Shown: in pieces, positions 23,439 through 33,851 of the stretch | Layout of the letters: each line of letters starts with the position of its first letter | Position numbering within the stretch: the first letter of the stretch is position 1 | Assembly (NCBI GenBank): GCA_038277395.1 | Contig: CM076193.1 | Span: 88,737,583-88,801,582 of the forward strand | Reading direction: 5' to 3' | DNA length: 64,000 bases | Origin: Dryocosmus kuriphilus | Taxonomy: Eukaryota; Arthropoda; Insecta; Hymenoptera; Cynipidae | Position numbers and translations under genes: made by a program | The notes under the pieces: generated by a model | What the model saw: only the letters and a program-made list of their open reading frames with translations | Told to the model about the DNA's origin: nothing | Databases searched by the model: none

Positions 23439-23984
23439 GGTGGCAGCAGCTTACGGGTAGCGACATTACCAGCAGCATTTTGACAGCCGTTGTTGGTGCG
23501 ACGAACGCTGTCAGCTATCAAATTCTTTCATAACCCCACTTGTTGCATACAAGTATTTTTGTACTTTTAATATTTTTCACATGGAATGTGGTTGTATTGT
23601 GCAAAATGGGGAATTCGATGAAAAGAAAAAAGTGCTGTCTTGCCGAGAATGCAGTTGTAGTGTCTCTCCAATCCCTGACATAATCATTTACAGGTTGTCA
23701 GTACTGCTCTGGTATTGCTTTCTCCTTCTAACCAATGGAACTCTTTCTCTACTTCCCCTCATTTCAACACTTTTCCATTATCGTATTTTAGCACAGATAT
23801 TTTTACTTTTTTCGGAAAACTGTCTACCGGACCAACCCCGCCTCATTAAACCGCGAACCCCTTCAGGGTTGAGGAAATCTTTTTGCAAAGTGTCTGTTTA
23901 AAATACATGAGTAGTAAATACGAAAACAGATGGAATTCAATGGTAATTTGAGCGACATTACAGTTTTTTGACACCTCGGCAAAG

Positions 23985-24460
23985 TTTCGTGAGGCTTTCC
24001 CGCAATGCGAGGTTCGGAATATTGCATTGAGAGGTTATGGCAAGATTCGTGCAACGAAGAAAATGTCCGCTTGCTTGGCAATATTGCCGATGAATGTTTA
24101 GGGAAGATTTGCTTTGCGATCTTCAAGCAATATTCAGGAAACATTCCAAAAAGGTACTTGGGAAATGTTATTATTTTTAAGTTTTTAAACAATTTTGGAA
24201 AACAAATAGTTTTCGACAAATATGTTCAAAAGTATTGTGGGACTGTATCCTACTGCGCAGCCTTAGGTGCCATAGAATACTACTGCGCATTGAATTGCAT
24301 CGAATTAAGTTATAGAATAATTCCAAACTCTCCTGAGCCTCACAGTGTAATATTGCCAAACAAGCGGACATTTTTTTCGTTGTGCGAATCTTGCCCTAAC
24401 CTCTCAATGCAAGTATTCCGAAATATTGCGACGAGTTTCGGGAAAGCTTCACGGTCCTTT
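23985..24460. repeat. Nested palindromic MITE
   Basis: GCAATGCGAGGTTCGGAATA near 24,002-24,021 and AATGTCCGCTTGCTTGGCAA near 24,061-24,080 recur inverted around 24,350-24,450. Present only in the right arm of the large foldback. Confidence 0.65.
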
Positions 24461-25555
24461 TCGTGCTGTCTGGGAGGGTATTTTAGGGTTACGCTTTAGC
24501 GTAACCATTGCGTCTACGCGGTCCGCTATAGTAGGGTTACCATCCGTCCTGGTTTTCCGGGACATGTCCTCTTTTTTCGTGGTCTGTCCTGGTGTCCTGG
24601 TTTTTTCTTGAAAATAAGCAAAATGTCCTCGTTTTCACAAAACCAATCTTTTTAACAGCAAATATTTTATTTTTCTACAATCGCAATAATTATATATTTT
24701 TGAAGATTTAACATATTATTATATGGATTTCGAAAAAAATTGCTTTTAGCGATTTTTACAACTCTGAGAATAGCGACTTTTAAAAATAAATGTCAGAACT
24801 AATGGAGACCTAGTTAATTGCGCATTAAAAAATGCGACACATGTTAGTCACAAAATCGAAATTGTCTATATTCTTTGAAAATGCCTCCCTAAATGAAATT
24901 GATACACTTTCAAAATTTATCAATGTTAAAATCAATTTTAGAAATTGTTTACTGTTAATTGATTTGTTTATTGACAAAGTGACACGAGAAAGTGTTAATG
25001 AACCGCTAGTAAATATCCCACGTTTAGAAAGTAGGCTTTATTGCATTTCTCAGCTAACCAGAATATAAGGGTATGGTATTTTTAAAAGTTATAAGGCTGG
25101 TTTTTGGATAAATTATGAAATTTAATATGTCCTAAAATAGCACACGAACAAGTTGTCTTTCATTTTAGGAAAAGTAGATTTATTTTTTTGATTGTAGTTT
25201 TTCGGTGATATGAGTTGATTTTTGAAAAAACCCGCTTAAGCATTTTGAGAGCACTACTTGAGTACTAATTAATTACGCATTGATAAATGTGATGGCATTA
25301 TTCGTTCATCTATTTCTCGTTGTGGTCATGCTAGCTTAACGTTAAGTCCGCGGTGCCATGCTTTTTTTAAAAAAAAAATCAGAAAGTACAAAATTTGTGA
25401 TTGTGGTACAAAATTAGTCCTAAATAAGTACTGAATTTTAACAGGTTTAAAACTTCGTTTGACAAAGCGATTATTTTTCTACAGTTAAATATATATAATC
25501 TATATGAACCGGAAAACGCACATTTATTGTGTAAAATTAGTGGCACCGCTAAGTA

Positions 25556-26814
25556 CAGTCTGTTCCACAAGACAAGGTACGCCTTTTGTCGAAAAGTTTC
25601 GAAGATTTTTTTTTCCTTTCTTTTTTGGCCTGATTGTACGTTTGATGGGCTAAGGCGCAGCCGCTGATTCGCTTCATTCCCGTTCGAAGTGTCAAATATT
25701 GTACAAGATTGCGCAATGAGTGCTGTATACGCTAAACGTTTTGAGGCTGTGTTTTTGTGCACCAATAAACACGGACCACATCTTTCGTACTCAGCCGCTG
25801 CTAAAGTGCTTGAAAAGTCTAAGCACTTCGTGCAAACGTGGGTGAAGCGATACAGGGAGACAAAAACAGTCGACGATCTGCCGGGAAGAGGAGAAATACG
25901 AGTAACGTCGAGTAAGGAGGATAAGGCGATCAAACGCAACCCAGCTCTGCGGCTGCGCGAAGCCAAAGCTAAGCTAGCGGCGAAGGGACTAGAGGTTAGT
26001 ATAAACACCATAAGACGCAGATTAGCTGAGGTAAAAGTGCAGTATCGTAGCATGAGGCAGAAACCCCTGCTCTAAGAGGTTCACATGCAAAAACGCTTGG
26101 CATGGGCTCCGGAAAATAATGATCGCGATTGGTCAAATGTAATTTTTTCCGACGAAGCGTCTTTTAGGCATGGGTTCCCATAAAACGTGCCTGCTCAGGC
26201 TGTGGTGAGCAGTTCCTCCAGCGAACTGTTAAAGACCCCATAAAGCTCCATGTTCGGGGATGCTTCTCACAGCGCGATTTTGGCTGTTTAGAGTTTTTTA
26301 CTGAGAACCTGAACGCTTAAAGAATGGTCAAAGTCTACAAACATGGTCTTCTGAAGTCTGCAGGAAAGGTGTTTGGAGCCAACAATGAAGTTTGGATCCT
26401 TCAAGAGGACAACGACCCTAAACATCGCAGTCGCCTCTGCACGAGCTGGAAAGCGGAAAATGGCGTCGTGACTTTGGACTGCCCTTCACAATCTCCTGAT
26501 TCAAATCCAATTGAAAATGTGTGGAGTGTCGTTAAGAAAAAACTTGCAGGAAGGCGTGTATTCACCATCAAGCAGCTCTCTCAACGAATTAGAGAGGTAT
26601 GGCGCTCTCTAGCTAGCTTCAGAATATGCCGAAAAACTAGTCGAGAGCAAGTCCAGAAGGTGTCAGGCTATTATCCAGAAAAACGGCGATTGGACGGTTT
26701 ATTAAGTAGAGTCCGCCCTAATTTTTAAAGCGTTTTTTCATGGGAAAAAAGAAAAATGAAGTTTTCTTTGAAACTTTTCGAGAAAACGCGTACCTTGTCT
26801 TGTAGAACAGACTG
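25556..26814 (+). mobile_element. Tc1/mariner element, TA-flanked
   Basis: 1,259 bp. The ends CAGTCTGTTCCACAAGACAA and the inverse (TTGTCTTGTAGAACAGACTG) are about 28-bp inverted repeats. TA is at 25,554-25,555 and 26,815-26,816. It contains one broken transposase gene on the plus strand. Confidence 0.9.
25716..26728 (+). pseudogene. Tc1-like DD34E transposase, broken
   Basis: The first frame (ATG at 25,716 preferred over 25,689, stop at 26,075) carries a helix-turn-helix DNA-binding part (SAAAKVLEKSKHFVQTWVKRY, then GRGEIRVTS and a second helical segment). The catalytic domain continues after this stop in shifted frames: VIFSDEASF (first Asp, about 26,145), EDNDPKHRS (second Asp) and SPDSNPIENVW (Glu), the last two in the open frame 26,324-26,728 and separated by 34 residues. 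Several stops and at least one frameshift between 26,076 and 26,323 inactivate the gene. The fold and spacing match cut-and-paste Tc1 transposases acting at the inverted ends. Confidence 0.85.
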
Positions 26815-26957
26815 TATACTTCTTGAGTACTGTGTTGTAACTTGTAACACTTAAATACTTCATACCATTTCCCATATTTGTGTCAAGGATTACACGGAAA
26901 TTTTTGAGTGTCCTGGTTTTTCGCCCGACCCATCTGGTAACCCTAGCCTATAGGGAT

Positions 26958-27211
26958 GTTCTTGGACCAAGTAAATTTTACGTGGCTCAAATCAGTGGCA
27001 GGTACGAATGAGGACAATAAATAATAGTATTGATCTAAGATGTAAGAAAATGTTGACGTAATGCAAAGGTATATATTCTTTATCTGAGCATATTCTTAAT
27101 TTACGAATATATTGTGTTATTACAAAACACATAAAAAATATTCGCCCTGTTTAATACTAATTATTAAATTATTAAACGTACACACATGGAATTTTAAAGG
27201 TCTCCTAACTT
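26958..27211. other. AT-rich spacer
   Basis: No gene or clear repeat seen. Confidence 0.4.
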
Positions 27212-27440
27212 CCCAATGGGCACAAAAATGCAGGACGTCTTTACGACATCTTAATGACATCTTTTTACGACGTCGCGAAGACGTCCTATGTCCGTGTCGT
27301 AAAGATGACGTAAAGACATCTTTGCTACATTAAAATGTTTTAAAGATGTCTTAAAGATATCTTTGCGACACGGACATAGGACGTCTTCGCGACGTCGTAA
27401 AAATGTCGTAAAGACGTCTTGCATTTTTGTGCCCACTGGG
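27212..27440. mobile_element. 229-bp palindromic MITE rich in GACGTC
   Basis: The ends CCCAATGGGCACAAAAATGC and GCATTTTTGTGCCCACTGGG are inverted repeats. Nearly the whole element folds, with repeated ACGTC/GACGT words and a GACGTCGCGAAGACGTCC block in both arms. Confidence 0.8.
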
Positions 27441-27459
27441 TTATATAATATCGCAGAAA

Positions 27460-27531
27460 ACTCGCACGCACCGAGAGCCGAACCCTAATTGCTAAATTAT
27501 AAACTACGCATGCTACCGACTAAGCTAATGG
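27460..27531 (-). repeat. tRNA-like sequence (tRNA pseudogene or SINE head)
   Basis: On the minus strand TAGCTTAGTCGGTAG (27,513-27,527) matches a tRNA A box/D arm, and GGGTTCGGCTC (about 27,475-27,485) approximates a B box at tRNA-like spacing. The anticodon stem is poor, so it is probably a SINE head or decayed tRNA. Confidence 0.45.
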
Positions 27532-27822
27532 AACAATATGATTTTTACTTTACTACACTGAAAAAAAAATACTCTTGAATCAATGGGCCGCACTATCGTC
27601 CTCGTTCGAAAGCATGTCTTGTTGATTCAAATGTATGCATATGTTGTGGTCAATGCCCGGAGTGAGCGCAAACCTAGGATTGACCGGTCAATTCGCAGAT
27701 TGCCCAAGCGTCATGGGCAAAGTCCGAAATAATGCATCACTCCGGGCTTTGCCCAAGCGTACCTGGTCAGTCTGCGGAATGGCCATGCGACTTTGGGCAA
27801 TGCACGAAATGGCATACTCCTG

Positions 27823-27825
<3 letters not shown>

Positions 27826-27884
<59 letters not shown>
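27826..27884. repeat. (TA)n microsatellite
   Basis: About 29 uninterrupted TA units. Confidence 0.95.
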
Positions 27885-27888
<4 letters not shown>

Positions 27889-27946
27889 TGTATACAGTAT
27901 TTATTGCGTCTTATTGTGATGCTTTATTCATTATATGTATAGTGCC

Positions 27947-28705
27947 AAGATATCCTGATAGGCTTTATGTATTTAATAAGTGAAAAATAATTAATGGAAC
28001 TGAATAGATGGGTGAATCGCTTGTAAAAAAAGTTCTTAGTTAATTATGAAGTGTATTTCTATCAGAATTCGAAAGGTTATAAGTAATATATAAGCAGATC
28101 ACACGTATCATTGACGCAGATAGGAGTTATAAGAGCGATTCACGAAACTTCATTGGAATTATTGTTATGGAAGTTTCGAGGGATGGTTATTATACAGCAG
28201 GTACCCGACACGGTGTAATTAACTCATTGTTTTCTCGTAATCAAATTTCATTATGTACAGAAAAATTTCTAACCCTCTGAATGAAGTTGCAGAAAACAAG
28301 TATTCAGTTAGAAAAATAAACGGAGCACAGTCTTTTTTCGGCATTTAAGGTTTCTTCAAATGCAATTGCACTAAAGAATGCATAATAATACGTGCAAATG
28401 TAATCGGAACAGAATTCAATGCAATTCAAAATGTCACGGATCTAACCCTTGTTCCAATAAATAATAATGATACTATACAAAATGTTTAGTTATATTTAAT
28501 ATGTTCATTATAATTTCGCATAAATATTATAGACTTATATTCTAAATTTGGAAAAATTGATTAAACCTCACAATAAACTTATGAATATTGATAGAAGTAC
28601 ACTTTATAATTGACTCAGGATTTTTTTTTACAAAGGAGTCACCATCCATTCATTTCTATTAATTACTTTTCACTTATTAAATACATAAAACCTATCAGGA
28701 TATGT
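27947..28705. repeat. Inverted repeat pair
   Basis: TATCCTGATAGGCTTTATGT at about 27,951-27,970 and onward for about 65 bp is inverted at about 28,640-28,705. The 620 bp between shows no gene. Confidence 0.65.
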
Positions 28706-28734
28706 TGCCCTTACGAAAATATACTACTGGAGAC

Positions 28735-28820
28735 CTGGAGTACTACTGATTTACTACTGAAATAGTACTGGTTTACTACTGAGATACTACTAGAGTGCTA
28801 CTGAAATACTACTGATTTAC
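28735..28820. repeat. TACTACTG tandem-like array
   Basis: About seven variants of TACTACTG spaced 10-15 bp apart lead directly into the CCCTACTG end of the next foldback, which may derive from the same words. Confidence 0.6.
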
Positions 28821-28822
28821 TA

Positions 28823-29012
28823 CCCTACTGAAAATGCCCACGTGGGGCCCCACATGGGAACCTATATGGGATTCTGCGTGGGAATCCATGCGGATTCCTA
28901 TACAAAATCGTATGGGCAAATTGGGACACGAAATGGGATAGGAAACTACGTGGGAAACTATGTAGGAATCCATATGGGAACCTACATAGGATCCCATATA
29001 ATTAAATTTAAA

Positions 29013-29078
<66 letters not shown>

Positions 29079-29267
29079 AAAAAAAATAAATAAAAAAACC
29101 CTATGTAGGTTCCCATATGGATTCCCACATAGATTCTCACGTAGGTTCCTATCCCATTTTATGTCCCAATTTGCCCATACGATTTTGTATAGGAATCCAT
29201 ATGGATTCCCACGTAGAATCTCACATAGATTCCCATGTGGAGCCCCACGTGGACATTTTCAGTAGGG
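28823..29267. mobile_element. TA-flanked foldback MITE with (TA)n centre
   Basis: 445 bp. Ends CCCTACTGAAAATG and CATTTTCAGTAGGG; TA at 28,821-28,822 and 29,268-29,269. The arms of about 170 bp are built from GGGAATCCATATGGGA-like words in both orientations. The loop holds a (TA)n run at about 29,022-29,075. Confidence 0.85.
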
Positions 29268-29319
29268 TACTTGCCTCCCATTAGTAAGTGAGTAGTAAAG
29301 TCGGACAGAACTGTGTTTA

Positions 29320-30140
29320 AAAAATCTGCCTAGTCCTGCAAAAGTGATCGTGTTCATAGGCTACGACAACAACAACAACGACAGACATCAACGTAAAACG
29401 CATGTTTTTTCAGGTTCAGGGGGTCATGAAACGTCGAGATTTGATGAAATCCGCGAAAGTCAGTTTTCACATAAAACTAATACATTCTCATTGAGATGAG
29501 AATGTAATAATAAAAATTGCATTTTTCAGCCAGACTATGTGAAAAATTAAGAAATTCACGATTTTGATACACTTTAATTGACTGGTATGTAAGTGTGAGA
29601 AAAGTGATGAGAATGCGCCTGAGTAGCGGGCAGATTTTTCAATAACTTTTCATAACTTTTTACTGACTGTATAGTAAATGTATTTTTTGTTTAAAAGGAC
29701 AGTGTTATACGTTTAATGAATAAAGTTTGGCGTTTCATAAATAAACTATGCTTTGGATCAAAAAATAGTTATACACAAATTTGTAGATCCTTTTAAGATG
29801 AACAACTTTGTTGATTATCATTTTTTTCGTATCTTGCATAGTTTTGGTGAAAAGTGGATTTGTTTGTATTTAATAACATATTTCACGAATAACTCAAAAA
29901 CTATGCGTCTTTCCGAAAAAATGATAGAGAGCAAATTTGTAGATGTTTTTGAGATGAAAAACTTTATCCGTTATCATTTTTTTTTGTAGCTTGCATATTT
30001 TGGCGGGAAATTTTGAATTCTTCATTTTTACAAAGGAATTATGATGGATAACACCAGAACCGTTGGTCAAAGAAGTCGTCCTTACTTTTCACGCCTTAAG
30101 GACGTTGGACAAAGCGAACTGAGAAATTTGGTTGGGTGCC
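29320..30140 (+). repeat. Unclassified palindrome-rich repeat, partial copy E
   Basis: Contains AATCTGCC, an ACAACAACAACAACGAC array (about 29,364-29,381), the GAAATCCGCGAAAGTCAG block, GATGAGAATGTAA (about 29,496-29,508), then AAATTTGTAGATCC...GAACAACTTTGTT units (about 29,775-29,990) and the AACCGTTGGTCAAAG block (30,059-30,073). The GC palindromes are lost. A run of about 19 C follows at 30,141-30,159. Confidence 0.6.
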
Positions 30141-30159
30141 CCCCCCCCCCCCCCCCCCC

Positions 30160-30484
30160 ATTATAAACACAGCCCTGTCTCCATATTTATTTTCGAAAGT
30201 ATATTGTAAGATAAATAAAGAACACTCACCAAGTATTCGGGGTCTGATGAAATTTTGGTATGTATATTATGAAAAATACATCGCGTCTTTTATGAGAAAA
30301 CGAATATTTTGATAGAAAATATTCATTTTCTGAAACATAAAACGAACACCGAGCTGTGACAAATGCCGAGAGAAATAACGAGTGTCGAACACAAGATCTA
30401 AATGATATTTTGCAGACACAACACAGACACGAAATAAAAAAAACGCGATGTACAGTCAATTTCAATAAAATGAGATTTATAATT
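30160..30484. other. Left flank of the Polinton
   Basis: AT-rich host DNA up to the target duplication; no gene seen. Confidence 0.5.
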
Positions 30485-30490
30485 ATGAAG

Positions 30491-32333
30491 AGTAGAGTAT
30501 GGGTACTCTGGGAAATTTTGTGGTGGGGGTCTATGGTGGGGGTTATGGTGGGGGTAATGTGGAGTGCGTGGTGATATGGAGGCGGTTTAATTAATGGTAA
30601 TTAAAAATAATCAGATTAATTTATTTAAATATTCTAATTTTTTTTTAATATAAAGGACCCCGCACAAAATGTATGGGAAAATGTCTTTCGGTGGATTTGG
30701 CTGAAACTTGGTAAATATGTAGATTATAAGGGCCTAATGAAAGATCCGGGAAAAAAAATTAAGAAAAATGGACAGTTTTTGCTCTATACGGCGCCAAGCG
30801 CTCAATTTCGTGAAAACAATGAATCCCCATTTATGATGGAAGAGGAGAGACGACGGCAGAGCAAGGTCAGTACCAAAAACGAGTTTGGTAATGATTTATG
30901 TTGCACGCATCCCTAAACTGTCGAACGCTAAGCGCTCAAGGTTTGAATCTAATAAAACGTCACTGCTATAACGTTGAAAACGGTGCTCCGGTGAGATCAA
31001 TATTAAATGAGGTTAATATTGCAATGATATACATCGCGCGCTGGTCTAATCGTCCGAACGCTAAGCGCTCTAGATATAGTCTATAATTCGAAACATGTTT
31101 CCGCGGGCGCAGACAAGGTGACAATGCTCGGTCTAAACAAAGCAAGGTTATTTTAAACATATATATCGCGCGATTCTTAAAACTTCCGAACGCTAAGCGC
31201 TTAAAATATTAACTCGCTTGAAAAAAAAATGCTGAGAGGGTAGAAATAGTGTGGTATTCCCAAGTGCCTATATGCCAATACACTTTTCACTTGTCACTAC
31301 TTTTTATGATTTCCCGGAATCATAAAGACCATCCTCTCGCAAGACTGACGTTTTCTACCCCCTTCGCTCTTTTATTCATTTATTAATTTTTTATTCCTTA
31401 GATAGGGATCCCCCTTGGCGCTCAGACTATAAGTCTATTGTGCCACTGGGACTTCCCTTACTCCTACACTCCAGTCACTATTTCAAGCGAGTTAATATTT
31501 TGAGCGCTTAGAGTCCAGATGTTTTAAGAAGCGCGCGATATATGCATGTTTAAACTAACCTTTCTTTGTTTAGACCGGGCGTTGTCATTTTGTCTGCGCG
31601 CACGGTAGCATGTTTTGAATTTTAGATTACATCTCGAACGCTTAGCGTTTAAATGATTAGACCAGCGCGCGATGTATATCATTGTAATATTAACCTTATT
31701 TGATATTGATCTTACCAGGGCACCGTTTTCAACGTTATAGCAGTGATGTTTTATTAAATTAAAATCTTGAGCGCTTAGCGTTCGACAGTTTTGGGATGCG
31801 CACAAAATGCATCATTATCAAACTCGCATTTGGTACTGACCTCGCTCTTCCGTCGTTTCTCCCTTCCAGCATATATAAGCAGACATTGTTTTCACGAAAT
31901 TGAGCGCTTAGCGTCGTATGGTGCAAAAACTGTCCATTTTGCTTAATTTTTTCCCCCGGATCTTTCATAAGCTCTTATAATCTACATATTTACCAAGTTT
32001 CAGCCAAATCCACCGAAAGACATTTTCCCATACATTTGGTGCGGGGTCCTTAAGTTTTATTTTTTATTAAATCTCGAATTCTATACTAATAAAATTTTCT
32101 TAACCTTTTATTAAAATGATTTATGTAATTCTAACCTAATTTTTAAAATAATTAAGATTAATTATTTTTTCAAATCGCAAAAATTGTTGAAATCTTTTAC
32201 TAAAAAATTTGATATGACTAAAATATTTTAATGAGATAATGTTACTTAAAATTATGGGGACAGGTTCGAGAAATGAAAATGATAGTTTTTATTTTATTTT
32301 GGATTTATTTCTTTTCAATCAAAAAAAAAAAAA
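30491..32333. repeat. Polinton left terminal inverted repeat, split
   Basis: 30,491-30,653 and 32,051-32,333 together match the inverse of the right repeat (48,070-48,573). The intervening 1.4 kb is a later insertion. G-rich GGTGGGGGT words lie just inside the tip. Confidence 0.85.
30654..32050. mobile_element. PIF/Harbinger-like foldback inside the Polinton repeat
   Basis: 1,397 bp. Ends AGGACCCCGCACAAAATGTA and its inverse; a TAA trinucleotide is duplicated at 30,651-30,653 and 32,051-32,053, as PIF/Harbinger transposition would make. The arms are about 550 bp, and each contains four diverged units of about 133 bp marked by CGAACGCTAAGCGCTC-like words (about 30,795, 30,918, 31,056, 31,188; inverted at about 31,502, 31,634, 31,771, 31,901). 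Central loop about 31,216-31,490. No transposase. Confidence 0.8.
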
Positions 32334-32554
32334 ATCACATGAATAAAGGTATACATGTAAAGTAACGAGTTGCGTCATTACAATCACCAGAGAGAGCCAA
32401 GCGAGAAGAAGCGAACAATTTACAACTAATTATTCCATACGCCTGGAGAGAACGATATTTATTACCTATACATTATATACAATACTTACAAAAGGTACAA
32501 AGTACCAAGTTTCGATGTACATTATTGTACACGTGAATCTAACCGATTTTTATT
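32334..32554. other. Spacer between left repeat and protease gene
   Basis: AT-rich; no gene seen. Confidence 0.5.
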
Positions 32555-33061
32555 TTATAGCGAGCAGACGCAGCTGCCGCCATGTTTAGAATTTGGGGCT
32601 CTAACCCATTTCAATTTATGCTTGTCTAAAAGTTTTTTATGAAAGCTTACCACAATGCGGTCGTTGTCTAATAAATTGTCCGTAAAAATATCAGTAAAAT
32701 TACGCAAAGTGCCACCACTATACATATGATGAAGAAACATGATACAAAACTGACCGCATACATTTGAAGAGGGGCTCTGTAGTTGTTTTGTGTTCCATCT
32801 GTAGAGGGCAGAGTTTTCTCGTAGACGATGAAGATGTTGAGGAATAAGAGGCGGTATCCCGTAGCTGTCAAAGTAGGTTCCTCTACCAGTACCGTCAATA
32901 TGGATTCCGATCCAGTGGGAGCCAGGCCGAGTGTGGTCATCGGCGTTAACAACTATTGCAGCTGGTCTTGTCCAGGTTTTAGGAATTTGATCTGCCGGGT
33001 ACACACCAATCGTGGGCACTTTTAAAATCTGAATTGCCTGCAATATCTCTAGACTGTTCAT
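32555..33061 (-). CDS. Polinton adenain-like cysteine protease (PRO)
   Basis: An uninterrupted frame of 168 aa from the ATG at 33,061 (MNSLEILQAIQ). The frame is open back to 33,154, but conservation as I recall it in Polinton proteases starts at this Met. The catalytic set of the adenovirus-type protease is visible: His49 in GSHWIGIHID, Asp65 in TYFDSYG, Gln95 in KQLQSPSS, and Cys102 in NVCGQFCIMFL. Expected role: processing capsid and core precursors during virion maturation. Its start overlaps the end of the upstream gene by about 80 bp in another frame. Among the Polinton core genes it is one of the few that look intact. Confidence 0.85.
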   Translation of the reverse strand: MNSLEILQAIQILKVPTIGVYPADQIPKTWTRPAAIVVNADDHTRPGSHWIGIHIDGTGRGTYFDSYGIPPLIPQHLHRLRENSALYRWNTKQLQSPSSNVCGQFCIMFLHHMYSGGTLRNFTDIFTDNLLDNDRIVVSFHKKLLDKHKLKWVRAPNSKHGGSCVCSL

Positions 33062-33675
33062 TTTGAATGTCCACAATTTCGTAAGCGCAGGGTGCTTTAT
33101 TTGAAGATTCAATCCCGTCCGGAACTGAATTCTTGGCAATGAACGTTTCCCCACACGATGTCTTTTTGTTTGAAATTTTACAAAGTATTTCTTCTTGTCG
33201 TTGTTTTCGAAGCCAGTAACGAAGCTTCAGAGCATTGTTGAGAGCACACTTGAAAAATTTCTCCTTTCTGACTCCATGGTGAAAACAGAATTCTTGTCTA
33301 TCTTCGAGTTTTCCGAGGGCTGGGTAGGTTAGTTCTTCCAAATTGATAATCTGTCTGCTGGTGATTTTTTTGCAAAAGAAAAGCCTTTTCACGGCCACGT
33401 GTGTAAATCTGCGTCGCAGTTTTAGCAACTTCACGAAGATTGGCATACACAAACTTCAACGGAGTATGTCCATCGAACCATTCAATTCCATGGTAAAAAC
33501 AGGTTAACCAATTGTTTTGTGATTTCGCACTTGCAGGAAGTTCAGGGAACACACACGGTGATGCAGCAATCCAGTTTGCTGTGTATTTATGATTAACAGC
33601 AACGACAGCCACCTCCTTTGGTATAGACTGATTGTCTATATTACGAAAGCCTTGGATGTCGAATATATAGTCCAT
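32979..33675 (-). pseudogene. Polinton-associated nuclease-like protein, frameshifted
   Basis: The frame from 33,675 starts MDYIFDIQGF and continues with KEVAVVAV and NNWLTCFYHGIEWFDG. Conserved-looking downstream blocks (a LEELTYPAL segment, then CxxH and a CALNNALKLRYWL helix) appear in the next frame from about 33,390 to 32,979. The break lies at or near a run of seven A (minus strand) at about 33,370-33,378, so it is either a one-base indel or an assembly error in a homopolymer. The initial D-x-Q-G-F and later acidic positions suggest a DEDD/RNase H-fold nuclease, from memory of related insect Polinton genes; function unproven. Confidence 0.5.
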
Positions 33676-33851
33676 TGTTTTTCAACCACCGGTAAAGACT
33701 TGGATGATGAGACCCTCACAAGAGACTAGCGACAACTGAATAGATTTCCTTTTATACTCAGGTACATATTCGATGCTCTGTATCCCCTCCACTTGCGGTC
33801 GATGGTAAAAACCGGTTCCAGTAAACAGGCTTATACAGGACTATGCAGGTT

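Larger units (their letters stand above)
24532..26945. mobile_element. Non-autonomous hAT element with 8-bp target duplication
   Basis: Inverted ends TAGGGTTACCATCCGTCCTG and ...CCCATCTGGTAACCCTA. The flanking octamers CGCTATAG (24,524-24,531) and GCCTATAG (26,946-26,953) match at six of eight positions, as expected for a slightly decayed hAT duplication. The element lies in the right end of the large foldback. It has no hAT transposase and carries a Tc1-like insertion at 25,556-26,814. Confidence 0.75.
18547..26957. mobile_element. Large composite foldback element with nested insertions
   Basis: The outer inverted ends are ATCCCTAGCAGACCGCG at about 18,547-18,563 and the inverse of AGCGGACCGCG at 24,515-24,525. 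The last bases of the right end (TATAGGGAT) are displaced to about 26,957 by a hAT insertion. Long arms match: about 18,992-19,990 against the complement of about 21,835-22,250 plus 23,440-23,980. Interruptions are a palindrome at 18,600-18,990, a foldback at 20,000-21,018, a retroposed segment at 22,253-23,438, a palindrome at about 23,985-24,460, and the hAT at 24,532-26,945. No transposase of its own was found. Confidence 0.7.

Noticed and set aside
25379..26053. 224-aa minus-strand ORF
   Set aside because: Antisense shadow of the Tc1-like transposase and its terminal repeat.
27251..27436. Short repeats resembling a CRISPR array
   Set aside because: A palindromic MITE with GACGTC words; no regular spacers, and the context is eukaryotic.
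28809..29093. ORFs with GSHVGSH/YIYIYI repeats
   Set aside because: Translated MITE words and the (TA)n loop.
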